From: Oscillospiraceae bacterium
GTDB lineage: Bacteria; Bacillota; Clostridia; Oscillospirales; Acutalibacteraceae
NCBI GenBank assembly: GCA_003486665.1
Contig: DNGF01000014.1
Coordinates: 1-5,434 of the forward strand
Reading direction: 5' to 3'
DNA length: 5,434 bases
Numbering within the stretch: the stretch's first letter is position 1; every line of letters starts with the position of its first letter. Positions 1-5,434 of this stretch are shown piece by piece. The translations under genes and the position numbers were made by a program. Below the pieces are notes generated by a model. That model searched no databases. It was not told the DNA's origin and saw only the letters and a program-made list of their open reading frames with translations.

Positions 1-1616
1 CCGACAGCCTTATCTCCGCTTACCTCGCTGTCACAGCAGCAATTAATAATCGTGCCGCTCTTGACATAGCCTGCAATACCGCCGACATTTTCAATGCCTG
101 ATAATTTTCCGTCAAGGACAACCGTGTTTGTTACCATACCCGATCCGACATATCCAAAAAGTCCGATATTTGTACCGTTGTCCCCGGAGGTTGAAGAGGT
201 ATACAGTCCGGCAATATTATATCCGCCGCCGTTAAAGATTCCGTTATACCCGTGGGCCTCGTCAATACCTATCGGCGTCCATTCGATCGCGCCGAAGCTT
301 TCGTCATTGACATTAATATTCATCAAAAGGTTATCAGTAACCGTTGCATTCGCATTGGGGTTGGCGTCCATTCCGCTGAGCTTGCCGTTTACAAGAGCCG
401 CAAACCATGCAAGCTCCGATGGCTTTGAGATAAGATATGTACCGCTCGAATTTTTCTGAGGAACAGAGCGATCTCCCGCCCACACATCAAGCGAAAGCAT
501 CCATGCAAGAACAGGATAACCGTTGTTAATTTCCGTATAGTCAAAGCAGAAATATGCCTTTCTGCCGTTTAGCTCCTTAACAAAGGAGGAAAGCTTCATA
601 TCAGCCAGGGTTCTGCCGACTCCCGTCGTGCCGTCAACACCTGACGTTTCATAGCTGTAGAAGGTGCTGTCGCACTCACTGCCGTAAACAGAGCCTATTG
701 CACCGCCGATCTCCTTGCCCGTGCTTGTAACGGGAGCAATTGCGTACGCGTCGCAGACTGTTGAGAACAGCGCATAGCCTACAAGTCCGCCAACAGAGTC
801 ATCCGCCGCAACGGAGCCGAGGAAAAAGCAACCCTCAAGAAATGCACCCGAAAGAGTTCCTGCAACGCCGCCGACATACATCTTGCCTGAAACAGCCATA
901 TCGCCGTAGCACTTAACGATGACAGAATTTCCGTTTGCATAGCCTGTAATGCCGCCGACACGCTGATTTCCGCTTACAGTGCCGGATGAATGGCACTGAT
1001 TGACAACCGTGTAATAATATGACCAGCCGACAACACCGCCGACGCTGTTGCCTGTTCCGTAAACCTTGCCTTCAAACGAGCAGTCCGAAATTCCGAGATT
1101 TTCGGCATAGCCGACTACACCGCCTACGCTGTAGCCGCCGTGAATCTCCGCTTCGGTGATCTTAATATTTTTAATGCTTATTGCCGTATGCTGAAGAACA
1201 AATTCGGAGTTCATTTTTTCGGGAGTATCGTCGTCCTCCGAATAATTGCTCGGCATAACAACATTGCCGAAAAATCCTGCGCCGTCACCTGTATCAACAT
1301 AAACTCCGCTGACGGTATGTCCGTCGCCGTCAAAGGTTCCGCAGAACGGACTTTCCTGAGTTCCGATCGGCGTCCATTTGTTTGCCGTGGAGCCGGAGGC
1401 ATTGAGCCTGATATCAGCTGTAAGCTTACCCTTGATTGATTGGGAGCCGCTGTTTACCGCGTCGGCAAACCAAATCAGTTCGTCCGCCGTTCCGATCTGG
1501 TAAACACCGCCCGAAAGGGTCGGTATCTTTCCTGCCGCAAGTGCAGAAAGCCCCGGAAACACCGAAACCGTTAAAATCATAACCGTGATCGCAACGGAAA
1601 TTATCCTTCGTTTCAT
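1..1616 (-). CDS. Secreted GLUG-repeat surface protein, C-terminus beyond the window
   Basis: The frame is open from an ATG at 1616 to the left edge (538 codons, no stop), so only the N-terminal part is seen. Residues 1-27 form a signal peptide: MKRR, a hydrophobic core, then a likely cut after ALA. Two copies of a large module follow. Each has an ELxWFAxxVN motif (46-55 and 401-410), a WTPIG motif (81-85 and 446-450) and an FxGxFDGxGHxxxGxY-like motif (91-106 and 457-472). GLUG repeats (VGGxxGY) follow each copy: six at 162-326 and one at 509-534 before the edge. GLUG proteins of Firmicutes are extracellular and thought to form beta-solenoid stalks; adhesion or cell-surface display is inference. 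The missing C-terminus could hold an anchor or binding domain. A GGGAG ribosome site lies about 9 bases before the ATG. The gene has its own promoter and is probably not in an operon with the pnuC-like gene. Confidence 0.88.
   Translation of the reverse strand, partial: MKRRIISVAITVMILTVSVFPGLSALAAGKIPTLSGGVYQIGTADELIWFADAVNSGSQSIKGKLTADIRLNASGSTANKWTPIGTQESPFCGTFDGDGHTVSGVYVDTGDGAGFFGNVVMPSNYSEDDDTPEKMNSEFVLQHTAISIKNIKITEAEIHGGYSVGGVVGYAENLGISDCSFEGKVYGTGNSVGGVVGWSYYYTVVNQCHSSGTVSGNQRVGGITGYANGNSVIVKCYGDMAVSGKMYVGGVAGTLSGAFLEGCFFLGSVAADDSVGGLVGYALFSTVCDAYAIAPVTSTGKEIGGAIGSVYGSECDSTFYSYETSGVDGTTGVGRTLADMKLSSFVKELNGRKAYFCFDYTEINNGYPVLAWMLSLDVWAGDRSVPQKNSSGTYLISKPSELAWFAALVNGKLSGMDANPNANATVTDNLLMNINVNDESFGAIEWTPIGIDEAHGYNGIFNGGGYNIAGLYTSSTSGDNGTNIGLFGYVGSGMVTNTVVLDGKLSGIENVGGIAGYVKSGTIINCCCDSEVSGDKAV
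639..1133 (-). repeat. Six tandem GLUG protein repeats
   Basis: Residues 162-326 of the surface protein form six consecutive repeats. The VGG (or IGG) triplet begins at residues 164, 192, 220, 248, 275 and 303, a period of 28, 28, 28, 27 and 28. Each unit reads roughly xxVGGxxGY, a short turn, one cysteine (179, 208, 236, 263, 288, 315), then a VSG-like end. A seventh unit with VGG at 511 belongs to the second module. The repeats are conserved in protein but diverged in DNA, so they are old duplications rather than recent slippage products. Confidence 0.85.
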
Positions 1617-1671
1617 ATACAACACTCCCAATATGTAAAAACTTGAAATTAACTATACCAGTACATATACT

Positions 1672-1700
1672 ATTATAATTTATTTTACGTCAAAGTTCAA
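1672..1700 (-). promoter_or_regulatory. SigA-type promoter of the GLUG protein gene
   Basis: On the minus strand, TTGAAC (1695-1700) is separated by exactly 17 bases from a perfect TATAAT (1672-1677). Transcription should start near 1665, giving a leader of about 50 bases before the ATG at 1616. The leader has a GGGAG ribosome site and no evident structured element. Confidence 0.7.
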
Positions 1701-1705
1701 GGCAC

Positions 1706-1719
1706 TTACATTAGTGTAA
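1706..1719. repeat. Inverted repeat just upstream of the -35 box
   Basis: TTACATTAGTGTAA is a perfect dyad with 5-base arms and a 4-base centre. It lies six bases upstream of the -35 box of the surface-protein promoter, a position suited to an activator site. No regulator can be named from the sequence, and a dyad this short can arise by chance in AT-rich DNA. Confidence 0.35.
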
Positions 1720-1800
1720 ATAAACAATATTGGCGTTGTTTTTTTGTGGATAATGCACTTTTACGAATATAGCTTGGTCTTGCAGACGTTTTTTGTCGTA

Positions 1801-2496
1801 TCAGTCGGCAGAATCCGCAGTCTGCTGAGCTTTTTTCATCCTTTTCCAGCTTGCAAAACCGTATAAATCGTTGACAAGGAAAACCGCGAAGCAGATTATA
1901 ACCGAGAGATACGAAATATTCTGCATTGCCGCCATTGTCCAAAGAACGATCAGGACTACATCGTTTGCGGCATATGCAAGCGCATAGTATTCACTTCGGC
2001 GGAACGTAAGATAGACCGCCAAAAAGCTTGTGGTTACAGAAATTGTGCTTGGAATCATGTTAGCGGTGTTTAATGCGTCAAGGATAAAATAAAACGCAAA
2101 TGTAACAGCGGCGGACAGCACAAACATAAACACCGCTTCTTTTTTACCGAGATTCTTTACAGCAACCTGCGCTTTATTGCCCTTATACGGATTTCTCAGC
2201 CACGAAACAAGCGCAAATACAGCCATGGGTGCGGACATTCCGAGATATGTTATCATCTCGCCGTAATACCTGAATGTGTATGAAATATAACCGTAGAACA
2301 CGCTGAAAATTATTATAAGCAGCGGTCCGAGCGGATTGCCCTTTGCATTGAATATCAAGGATGTTACGCCTATAATCGAAGCTGCGAGCGTTACCCAGCT
2401 TTCTCGGTCAAAGATCAAAAACGATACGATGATCGCCAAAACCGATAATCCCCAGAGCAGAAGCTCCCCTGTTGTGAAATACCTTTTCTTTGCCAT
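1801..2496 (-). CDS. PnuC-family nicotinamide riboside/vitamin transporter
   Basis: This is a 231-residue membrane protein with about seven hydrophobic segments, the usual size for PnuC. The family carries dephosphorylated vitamin precursors such as nicotinamide riboside (PnuC), thiamine (PnuT) or riboflavin (RibM) by facilitated diffusion, trapped by a cytoplasmic kinase. Family features are the ESW-led helix with AKGNPLGP (residues 32-58), the FYGYISYTFRYYGE stretch (67-80), and the C-terminal NDLYGFASWKRMKK (209-222). Near EYYALAYAAND (169-179), where I recall PnuC proteins having a WxxW pair, this protein has tyrosine and alanine, so its substrate may differ from nicotinamide riboside. 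The ATG at 2496 follows AAGGAGG (2504-2510) at 7 bases. The gene is monocistronic behind its own promoter and a terminator-bearing leader. PnuC family membership is fairly secure; the substrate is not, so no symbol is given. Confidence 0.85.
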   Translation of the reverse strand: MAKKRYFTTGELLLWGLSVLAIIVSFLIFDRESWVTLAASIIGVTSLIFNAKGNPLGPLLIIIFSVFYGYISYTFRYYGEMITYLGMSAPMAVFALVSWLRNPYKGNKAQVAVKNLGKKEAVFMFVLSAAVTFAFYFILDALNTANMIPSTISVTTSFLAVYLTFRRSEYYALAYAANDVVLIVLWTMAAMQNISYLSVIICFAVFLVNDLYGFASWKRMKKAQQTADSAD

Positions 2497-2516
2497 GTTT
2501 TTTCCTCCTTATAAAT

Positions 2517-2571
2517 AAAAAAAGCGTCCGCAGACACATCTTCAATGACCTAATGATGTGTCAACGGACGC
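2517..2571 (-). terminator. Strong intrinsic terminator in the pnuC-like leader
   Basis: On the minus strand GCGTCCG (2565-2571) pairs with CGGACGC (2524-2530). After a 2x2 internal loop, GACACATC (2555-2562) pairs with GATGTGTC (2533-2540) around a 14-base loop. Seven Ts (2517-2523) follow directly. The hairpin sits between the promoter and the ribosome site of the pnuC-like gene, so it would end transcription before that gene unless prevented. It also blocks read-through from the MATE gene, which has no terminator of its own. Confidence 0.88.
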
Positions 2572-2599
2572 CTATTGGCATCTCTACCCGGTGGCAGTG
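2567..2599 (-). promoter_or_regulatory. Candidate riboswitch aptamer upstream of the pnuC-like gene
   Basis: The transcript should begin near 2598. It folds at once into two adjacent hairpins. P1 is CUGCC (2593-2597) with GGUAG (2584-2588) around ACCG. P2 is GAUGCC (2577-2582) with GGCGUC (2567-2572) around AAUA. The 3' arm of P2 shares bases 2567-2571 with the 5' arm of the terminator stem, so P2 and the terminator are mutually exclusive. Stabilising P1/P2 would let transcription continue, making this an ON switch. I do not see hallmarks of TPP, FMN, preQ1, purine or THF aptamers. Two small hairpins feeding into a terminator resemble, from memory, the guanidine-IV (mepA) class. The class is a guess; the regulatory design is visible in the sequence. 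Confidence 0.6.
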
Positions 2600-2604
2600 T
2601 CGGT

Positions 2605-2633
2605 ATTATAGCATTAAAAAATGCTGTTGTCAA
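2605..2633 (-). promoter_or_regulatory. Consensus SigA promoter of the pnuC-like gene
   Basis: On the minus strand a perfect TTGACA (2628-2633) and a perfect TATAAT (2605-2610) are separated by exactly 17 bases. The -35 box begins three bases after the MATE stop codon. A promoter this strong and unregulated in appearance fits control after initiation by the leader terminator. The spacer contains a 6-bp-arm dyad (2610-2625). Confidence 0.85.
2610..2625. repeat. Inverted repeat within the promoter spacer
   Basis: AGCATTAAAAAATGCT has perfect 6-base arms around a 4-base centre and lies between the -35 and -10 boxes of the pnuC-like promoter. A repressor bound there would block RNA polymerase. 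On the minus strand no T run follows the hairpin, so it is a poor candidate for the MATE terminator. Chance AT-rich symmetry is possible. Confidence 0.4.
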
Positions 2634-2636
2634 TAC

Positions 2637-4013
2637 TTATTGCAAATTGTATTCAGCCGATGAATTCAGCTCTCGGTGAACCGCTTTTCTGACGAAAATA
2701 TAGTAAATCAGCTGCATCAAAATTGTTGCTATCCACGAGGTCGGATAGGAAATAAACAGATAGCCGAGCGTTCTGTTGTGAGGGAAAAAGCAGTAGATCC
2801 ACAGTATTCTCACGCCGACTGTTCCCAAAAGACAAAGTATCATCGGCACGGTTGACCTTCCCATACCGCGCAGAACTCCGGGGAATGTATCCATAATGCC
2901 GCACAGGAAGTACGGAATCGTTGTAAGCGCCAGAATCTCAACCGAGCATTTTATTACATTCGGATCGTCTGTATAAATGCTTGAGATCTGATTGCCGAAA
3001 ACGTATGCAATAACTCCGAGGGTCAGACAGACTATAACCTGAAGTATCAAGCCGTCTATCAGAACCTTGTCCATTCTTTTCGGCTTGCGTGCGCCGTGAT
3101 TCTGACTTGTGAAGCTCATACAAGCCTGAGTGATGGAATTCGCCGCCATGTAAAGGAAGCTGAGTATATTGTTCGCCGCCGTATAGCCTGCCATTGCAAT
3201 TGAGCCGAAGGAGTTGACCGACGACTGCAAAAGGACGTTTGAAAAGCTGATAAGCGTGCTTTGAATTCCCGCAGGTATTCCTATTCTGAATATCTGACCG
3301 AGAAGCGCCCATTTTATCCTCAGCTTTTTAAAGCGAAGCTGATATACGGAGTCGGTTTTATAAAGACAAATGATAACAAGCACGCATGATATCATCTGCG
3401 AAATTACCGTTGCAATTGCAACACCGGCAACATCCATTTTAAAGACAATAACAAGGAAAAGATTAAGACAGGCATTTACAACGCCTGAAATTATGAGAAA
3501 AATCAGCGGTCGTTTGGTATCACCTACCGCTCGAAGTATTGCCGCGCCGTAGTTATAGAGCATAAAGAACGGCATTCCGACAAAATAAATCCGCATATAA
3601 AGCGTTGCAAGATCAATGACATCGGACGGTGTATCCATCAGTTCAAGCGCCGGACGTGAAAAGAAAATACCGACAAAAATCATGATAACACCGCTTACAA
3701 AGGCTGTTGCAATAGAAGTATGTACGGTTTCGGACATTTCCTTATGTCTGCCCGCGGCATAGAAGCGTGCGGCAAGAACATTCGCTCCGAGCGAAATACC
3801 GATGAACAAATTCGTGAGCATATTTATAAGAGATGAAGTCGAACCGACCGCGGCAAGCGACTGACTTCCGCTGAATCTGCCGACTACTATAATATCAACG
3901 GCATTAAACAGAAGCTGTAAAATGCCTGACAGCATAAGCGGAAGCGCAAATGAAACCATCTTGTTCATGATCGTTCCGTTGATCATATCAATTTCAAATT
4001 TATTCTTCGCCAA
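2637..4013 (-). CDS. MATE-family multidrug/cation efflux pump
   Basis: This 458-residue protein has about twelve membrane segments and the normal length for MATE (NorM/MepA/DinF-like) antiporters, which export drugs or organic cations using a sodium or proton gradient. The first helix carries the conserved aspartate in FNAVDIIVVGRFSG (D40). AILRAVGDTKRPL (158-170) and GVLRGMGRSTVPM (379-391) are the matching loops of the two halves, as expected from the family's internal duplication. The start is TTG at 4013: it begins MAKNKFEIDM, and AAGGAG lies nine bases upstream, whereas no ATG is near. The stop is TAA at 2637-2639. The gene has its own promoter and a leader of only about 25 bases, too short for a riboswitch. 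The substrate cannot be read from the sequence. Confidence 0.93.
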   Translation of the reverse strand: MAKNKFEIDMINGTIMNKMVSFALPLMLSGILQLLFNAVDIIVVGRFSGSQSLAAVGSTSSLINMLTNLFIGISLGANVLAARFYAAGRHKEMSETVHTSIATAFVSGVIMIFVGIFFSRPALELMDTPSDVIDLATLYMRIYFVGMPFFMLYNYGAAILRAVGDTKRPLIFLIISGVVNACLNLFLVIVFKMDVAGVAIATVISQMISCVLVIICLYKTDSVYQLRFKKLRIKWALLGQIFRIGIPAGIQSTLISFSNVLLQSSVNSFGSIAMAGYTAANNILSFLYMAANSITQACMSFTSQNHGARKPKRMDKVLIDGLILQVIVCLTLGVIAYVFGNQISSIYTDDPNVIKCSVEILALTTIPYFLCGIMDTFPGVLRGMGRSTVPMILCLLGTVGVRILWIYCFFPHNRTLGYLFISYPTSWIATILMQLIYYIFVRKAVHRELNSSAEYNLQ

Positions 4014-4045
4014 ATGAAAAGACTCCTTAGTTTTTTTAGGAACTT

Positions 4046-4074
4046 ATTATAATACAAGCTTTTTTAAAATTCAA
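4046..4074 (-). promoter_or_regulatory. SigA-type promoter of the MATE gene
   Basis: On the minus strand TTGAAT (4069-4074) lies exactly 17 bases from a perfect TATAAT (4046-4051). The predicted start near 4039 leaves about 25 bases before the TTG start codon, mostly taken up by the ribosome site. The MATE gene is therefore transcribed separately from the regulator gene upstream. Confidence 0.75.
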
Positions 4075-4085
4075 TAGCTTTACGG

Positions 4086-4118
4086 AACTCGGAATGGATA
4101 ATTTATGGAATCCGAGCT
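4086..4118 (-). terminator. Weak hairpin after the regulator gene
   Basis: About 20 bases past the regulator's stop, AGCTCGGA (4111-4118) can pair with TCCGAGTT (4086-4093), including two G-U pairs, around a 17-base loop. No T run follows, so it is at best a weak or factor-assisted terminator. It lies just before the MATE promoter. Confidence 0.3.
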
Positions 4119-4137
4119 TCAAGGCATACTGTAAAAG

Positions 4138-5235
4138 TCAATTGGCTTTTTGCTTCTCCTTTTTCGCCTCGCGTCTTTTATTGCGGCGCTCGCGGTTGAT
4201 ATGCCTTTCAAAGTCACCGTTATTTATCAATTCGGCAAGAACGAACTGTTCAAAAGTCGGAACGGTGCAGGAATAAAAACCGAGCCTGTCATTGAACGGC
4301 TGAACAAGCCTCTTGGGCAAAACCATATATCCGACACGCAGGGACGGCGAAATCGTTTTTGAAAATGTATTAAGATAAATCACGTTATCGTGATCGGAAA
4401 GTGCAAAAAGCGTTTCCGTCGGCTTTGAATAAACCGAAAACTCCGAATCGTAATCGGATTCTATGATAAATCTGTCCGCCTTATCCGACCAGCGAATATA
4501 TTCATATCTCTTCGAAGCCGAAGCCGTGACTCCCGTGGGAAAGCTTCTGTACGGCGTTGTGTGCAAAACATCGGCTCGGCTTTCAGCCAATGCCGCCGTG
4601 TCGATTCCGTCGTTGCAAAGCGGAAGCGGCTCGTATTTCACTCCTGCCGCGCGGTAGACCTGCTCGATTTTTTGATAAGACGGCGATTCAATAGCATAGA
4701 CCTTATCCCTGCCGAGTAGGTCAACGATCAGTCTGTAAAGATATTCCGCACCCGAACCGATGACAATTTGCTCGATTTCAACATTTATTCCCCTGTTACG
4801 CGCAAGGTACAGCTTCAGCGCGGTTCTCAGCTCAGCACAGCCGGCATTCGGCGACTTTTCGAGAATAACGTCATTATAATCCGACAGAACCTTACGCATG
4901 GTTTTGCTCAAAAGAGAAATCGAAAAAGTTGAGCGTGCCGATGAAGCATGAACCTTGGGCAATTCGGATATATGCGAAACCTCGGCAAAGCCGTCATTCG
5001 GACTGAAAATCACAAAATATCCGCTGCGCTCCCTCGGTTCTATATATCCCTCGTCGCAAAGAAGCTCATATGCGTGTTCAACGGTTATCGTGCTTACGCC
5101 GACCTCATCGGCAAGCAGTCTTTTGGACGGAAGCTTGCTGTTAAAAGCAAACGCTCCGCTTGTTATATCATCTCGGATCTGCTTATAAATCTGCAAATAC
5201 ACAGGACGATTCTGTTTATCTATCTTGTACTTCAT
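4138..5235 (-). CDS. MocR-type GntR regulator, C-terminally shortened
   Basis: MocR proteins join a GntR winged helix to an aminotransferase-fold domain that senses pyridoxal phosphate (PLP) or amino acids; PdxR and GabR are examples. Residues 10-76 are the DNA-binding domain (PVYLQIYKQIRDDI, KLPSKRLLADEVGVS, GYIEPRERSGYFV). Residues 110-340 match the aminotransferase-like domain: RGINVEIEQIVIGSG, FPTGVTASASKR, DYDSEF (261-266) and NTFSKTISPSLRVGY with the PLP lysine K293 and R300. The protein ends at residue 365, soon after GDFERHINR, in a basic tail. Relatives continue for about 90 residues, so the small domain with the substrate-carboxylate arginine is missing. The rest is not found in the 124 bases before the MATE gene. 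The ATG at 5235 matches the family start, but the ribosome site is poor: GGAG lies 16 bases upstream. It may be a reduced but working regulator or a decaying gene. Confidence 0.85.
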   Translation of the reverse strand: MKYKIDKQNRPVYLQIYKQIRDDITSGAFAFNSKLPSKRLLADEVGVSTITVEHAYELLCDEGYIEPRERSGYFVIFSPNDGFAEVSHISELPKVHASSARSTFSISLLSKTMRKVLSDYNDVILEKSPNAGCAELRTALKLYLARNRGINVEIEQIVIGSGAEYLYRLIVDLLGRDKVYAIESPSYQKIEQVYRAAGVKYEPLPLCNDGIDTAALAESRADVLHTTPYRSFPTGVTASASKRYEYIRWSDKADRFIIESDYDSEFSVYSKPTETLFALSDHDNVIYLNTFSKTISPSLRVGYMVLPKRLVQPFNDRLGFYSCTVPTFEQFVLAELINNGDFERHINRERRNKRREAKKEKQKAN

Positions 5236-5258
5236 CTGGTTATATATTTTTCTCCGTT

Positions 5259-5281
5259 TCTGACTATTTTATATTATCAGA
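5259..5281. repeat. Inverted repeat in the divergent intergenic region
   Basis: TCTGA (5259-5263) and TCAGA (5277-5281) form a dyad with a 13-base centre, between the regulator gene and the shared -10 region. It covers the place where the -35 box of the plus-strand gene should be, so it is a possible operator. The arms are short; MocR proteins usually bind direct repeats, which lowers confidence. Confidence 0.3.
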
Positions 5282-5284
5282 GCT

Positions 5285-5313
5285 ATTATATAATATTTCC
5301 AAACGATTTGCAA
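5285..5313 (-). promoter_or_regulatory. Promoter of the MocR-type regulator gene
   Basis: On the minus strand TTGCAA (5308-5313) is 17 bases from a perfect TATAAT (5285-5290). The start near 5278 would give a leader of about 43 bases. The -35 box overlaps the first bases of the AAGGAGG ribosome site of the divergent gene, and the -10 box overlaps that gene's -10 box. Confidence 0.6.
5289..5294 (+). promoter_or_regulatory. -10 box of the divergent plus-strand gene
   Basis: TATAAT lies 32 bases before the ATG at 5327. At the 17-base position upstream (5266-5271) the sequence is ATTTTA, a poor -35 box. This suggests the promoter needs an activator, plausibly the divergent MocR-type protein. The two -10 boxes overlap within the palindrome ATTATATAAT (5285-5294), so transcription in the two directions should compete. 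Confidence 0.5.
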
Positions 5314-5326
5314 GGAGGAAAACACA

Positions 5327-5434
5327 ATGCAAACAAAAAGAACAGCAAGACAGAACACAATGTGGATCTGCACAACGGCAGTGCTTATGGCAATGAACGT
5401 AGCGCTCAGCTCTTTCGGTGTTCCCGTGGCGGGG
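5327..5434 (+). CDS. Partial gene, possible ECF-transporter S component
   Basis: The ATG follows AAGGAGG (5312-5318) by 8 bases, and 36 codons run to the window edge without a stop. The start MQTKRTARQNTMWICTTAVL is basic then hydrophobic, followed by ALSSFGVPVAG, consistent with a first membrane helix and loop. Substrate-binding (S) components of ECF vitamin transporters often begin with a short basic stretch and a helix ending in a proline-glycine loop like this. That is a resemblance over too few residues for a firm call. Its divergence from a MocR-type regulator would fit a vitamin B6 precursor transporter such as PdxU, which is inference. Other small membrane proteins are possible. Confidence 0.6.
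   Translation, partial: MQTKRTARQNTMWICTTAVLMAMNVALSSFGVPVAG

Noticed and set aside
94..459. Plus-strand open frame of 121 codons within the GLUG gene
   Set aside because: It is antisense to a continuous minus-strand coding frame with signal peptide and repeats, has no ribosome site, and its proline-rich translation resembles no family.
639..1133. Repeats considered as a CRISPR array or tandem DNA satellite
   Set aside because: The period of 81-84 bases follows protein repeats in an open frame; the DNA copies are diverged and there are no identical direct repeats with spacers.
1715..1750. AAACAA...TTGTTT hairpin followed by Ts, possible terminator after the pnuC-like gene
   Set aside because: The T run follows on the plus strand, where there is no gene, and the stem is entirely A-T. 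No convincing terminator for the pnuC-like gene was found in 1617-1800.
1706..1942. Minus-strand frame of 78 codons overlapping the end of the pnuC-like gene
   Set aside because: It overlaps the transporter frame for most of its length, lacks a ribosome site, and its product looks like an out-of-frame reading.
2497..2600. TPP, FMN, preQ1, purine or THF riboswitch in the pnuC-like leader
   Set aside because: The conserved core sequences of these aptamers are not present, and the element before the terminator is only about 32 bases, too short for most of them.
2938..3312. Minus-strand frame of 124 codons inside the MATE gene
   Set aside because: It is a shifted reading of a clear transporter frame, with low-complexity polar content and no start signal.
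5160..5396. Plus-strand frame of 78 codons across the divergent intergenic region
   Set aside because: It starts inside the regulator's coding region, reads over the promoter region and out of frame with the ATG at 5327 that has a strong ribosome site.

Overview
The window looks like chromosomal DNA of a low-to-mid GC, Gram-positive gut-type Clostridia (Oscillospiraceae/Ruminococcus-like). This is inferred from the strong AAGGAGG ribosome sites, near-consensus SigA promoters with 17-bp spacers, AT-rich intergenic gaps and the gene families present; no marker gene fixes the taxon. Four genes lie on the minus strand and a fifth, cut by the right edge, lies on the plus strand. No rRNA, tRNA, IS element, CRISPR array or phage gene is visible. 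Every gap between genes is under 200 bases.

Layout from left to right. (1) 1-1616, minus: the N-terminal 538 residues of a large secreted GLUG-repeat protein, running off the left edge, with its own promoter at 1672-1700. (2) 1801-2496, minus: a PnuC-family vitamin/nucleoside transporter. Its leader (about 2497-2598) has a consensus promoter, two small adjacent hairpins and a strong intrinsic terminator that shares sequence with the second hairpin, which is the layout of a transcription-terminating riboswitch. (3) 2637-4013, minus: a complete MATE-family efflux pump starting at TTG, with its own promoter at 4046-4074. (4) 4138-5235, minus: a MocR-type (GntR HTH plus aminotransferase-like) regulator that stops about 90 residues early. 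(5) 5327-5434, plus: the first 36 codons of a hydrophobic protein, tentatively an ECF-transporter substrate-binding (S) component, divergent from the regulator.

How the parts may work together. The MocR regulator and the divergent gene share a 91-bp intergenic region with overlapping -10 boxes, the usual arrangement for a MocR protein controlling its neighbour; vitamin B6 uptake is the natural guess but is unproven. The MATE and PnuC genes are adjacent but separately promoted. The PnuC leader is the most interesting element: its two-hairpin plus terminator design suggests a ligand-responsive ON switch. From memory it resembles the guanidine-IV (mepA) class, normally associated with MATE genes, but this could not be checked here.
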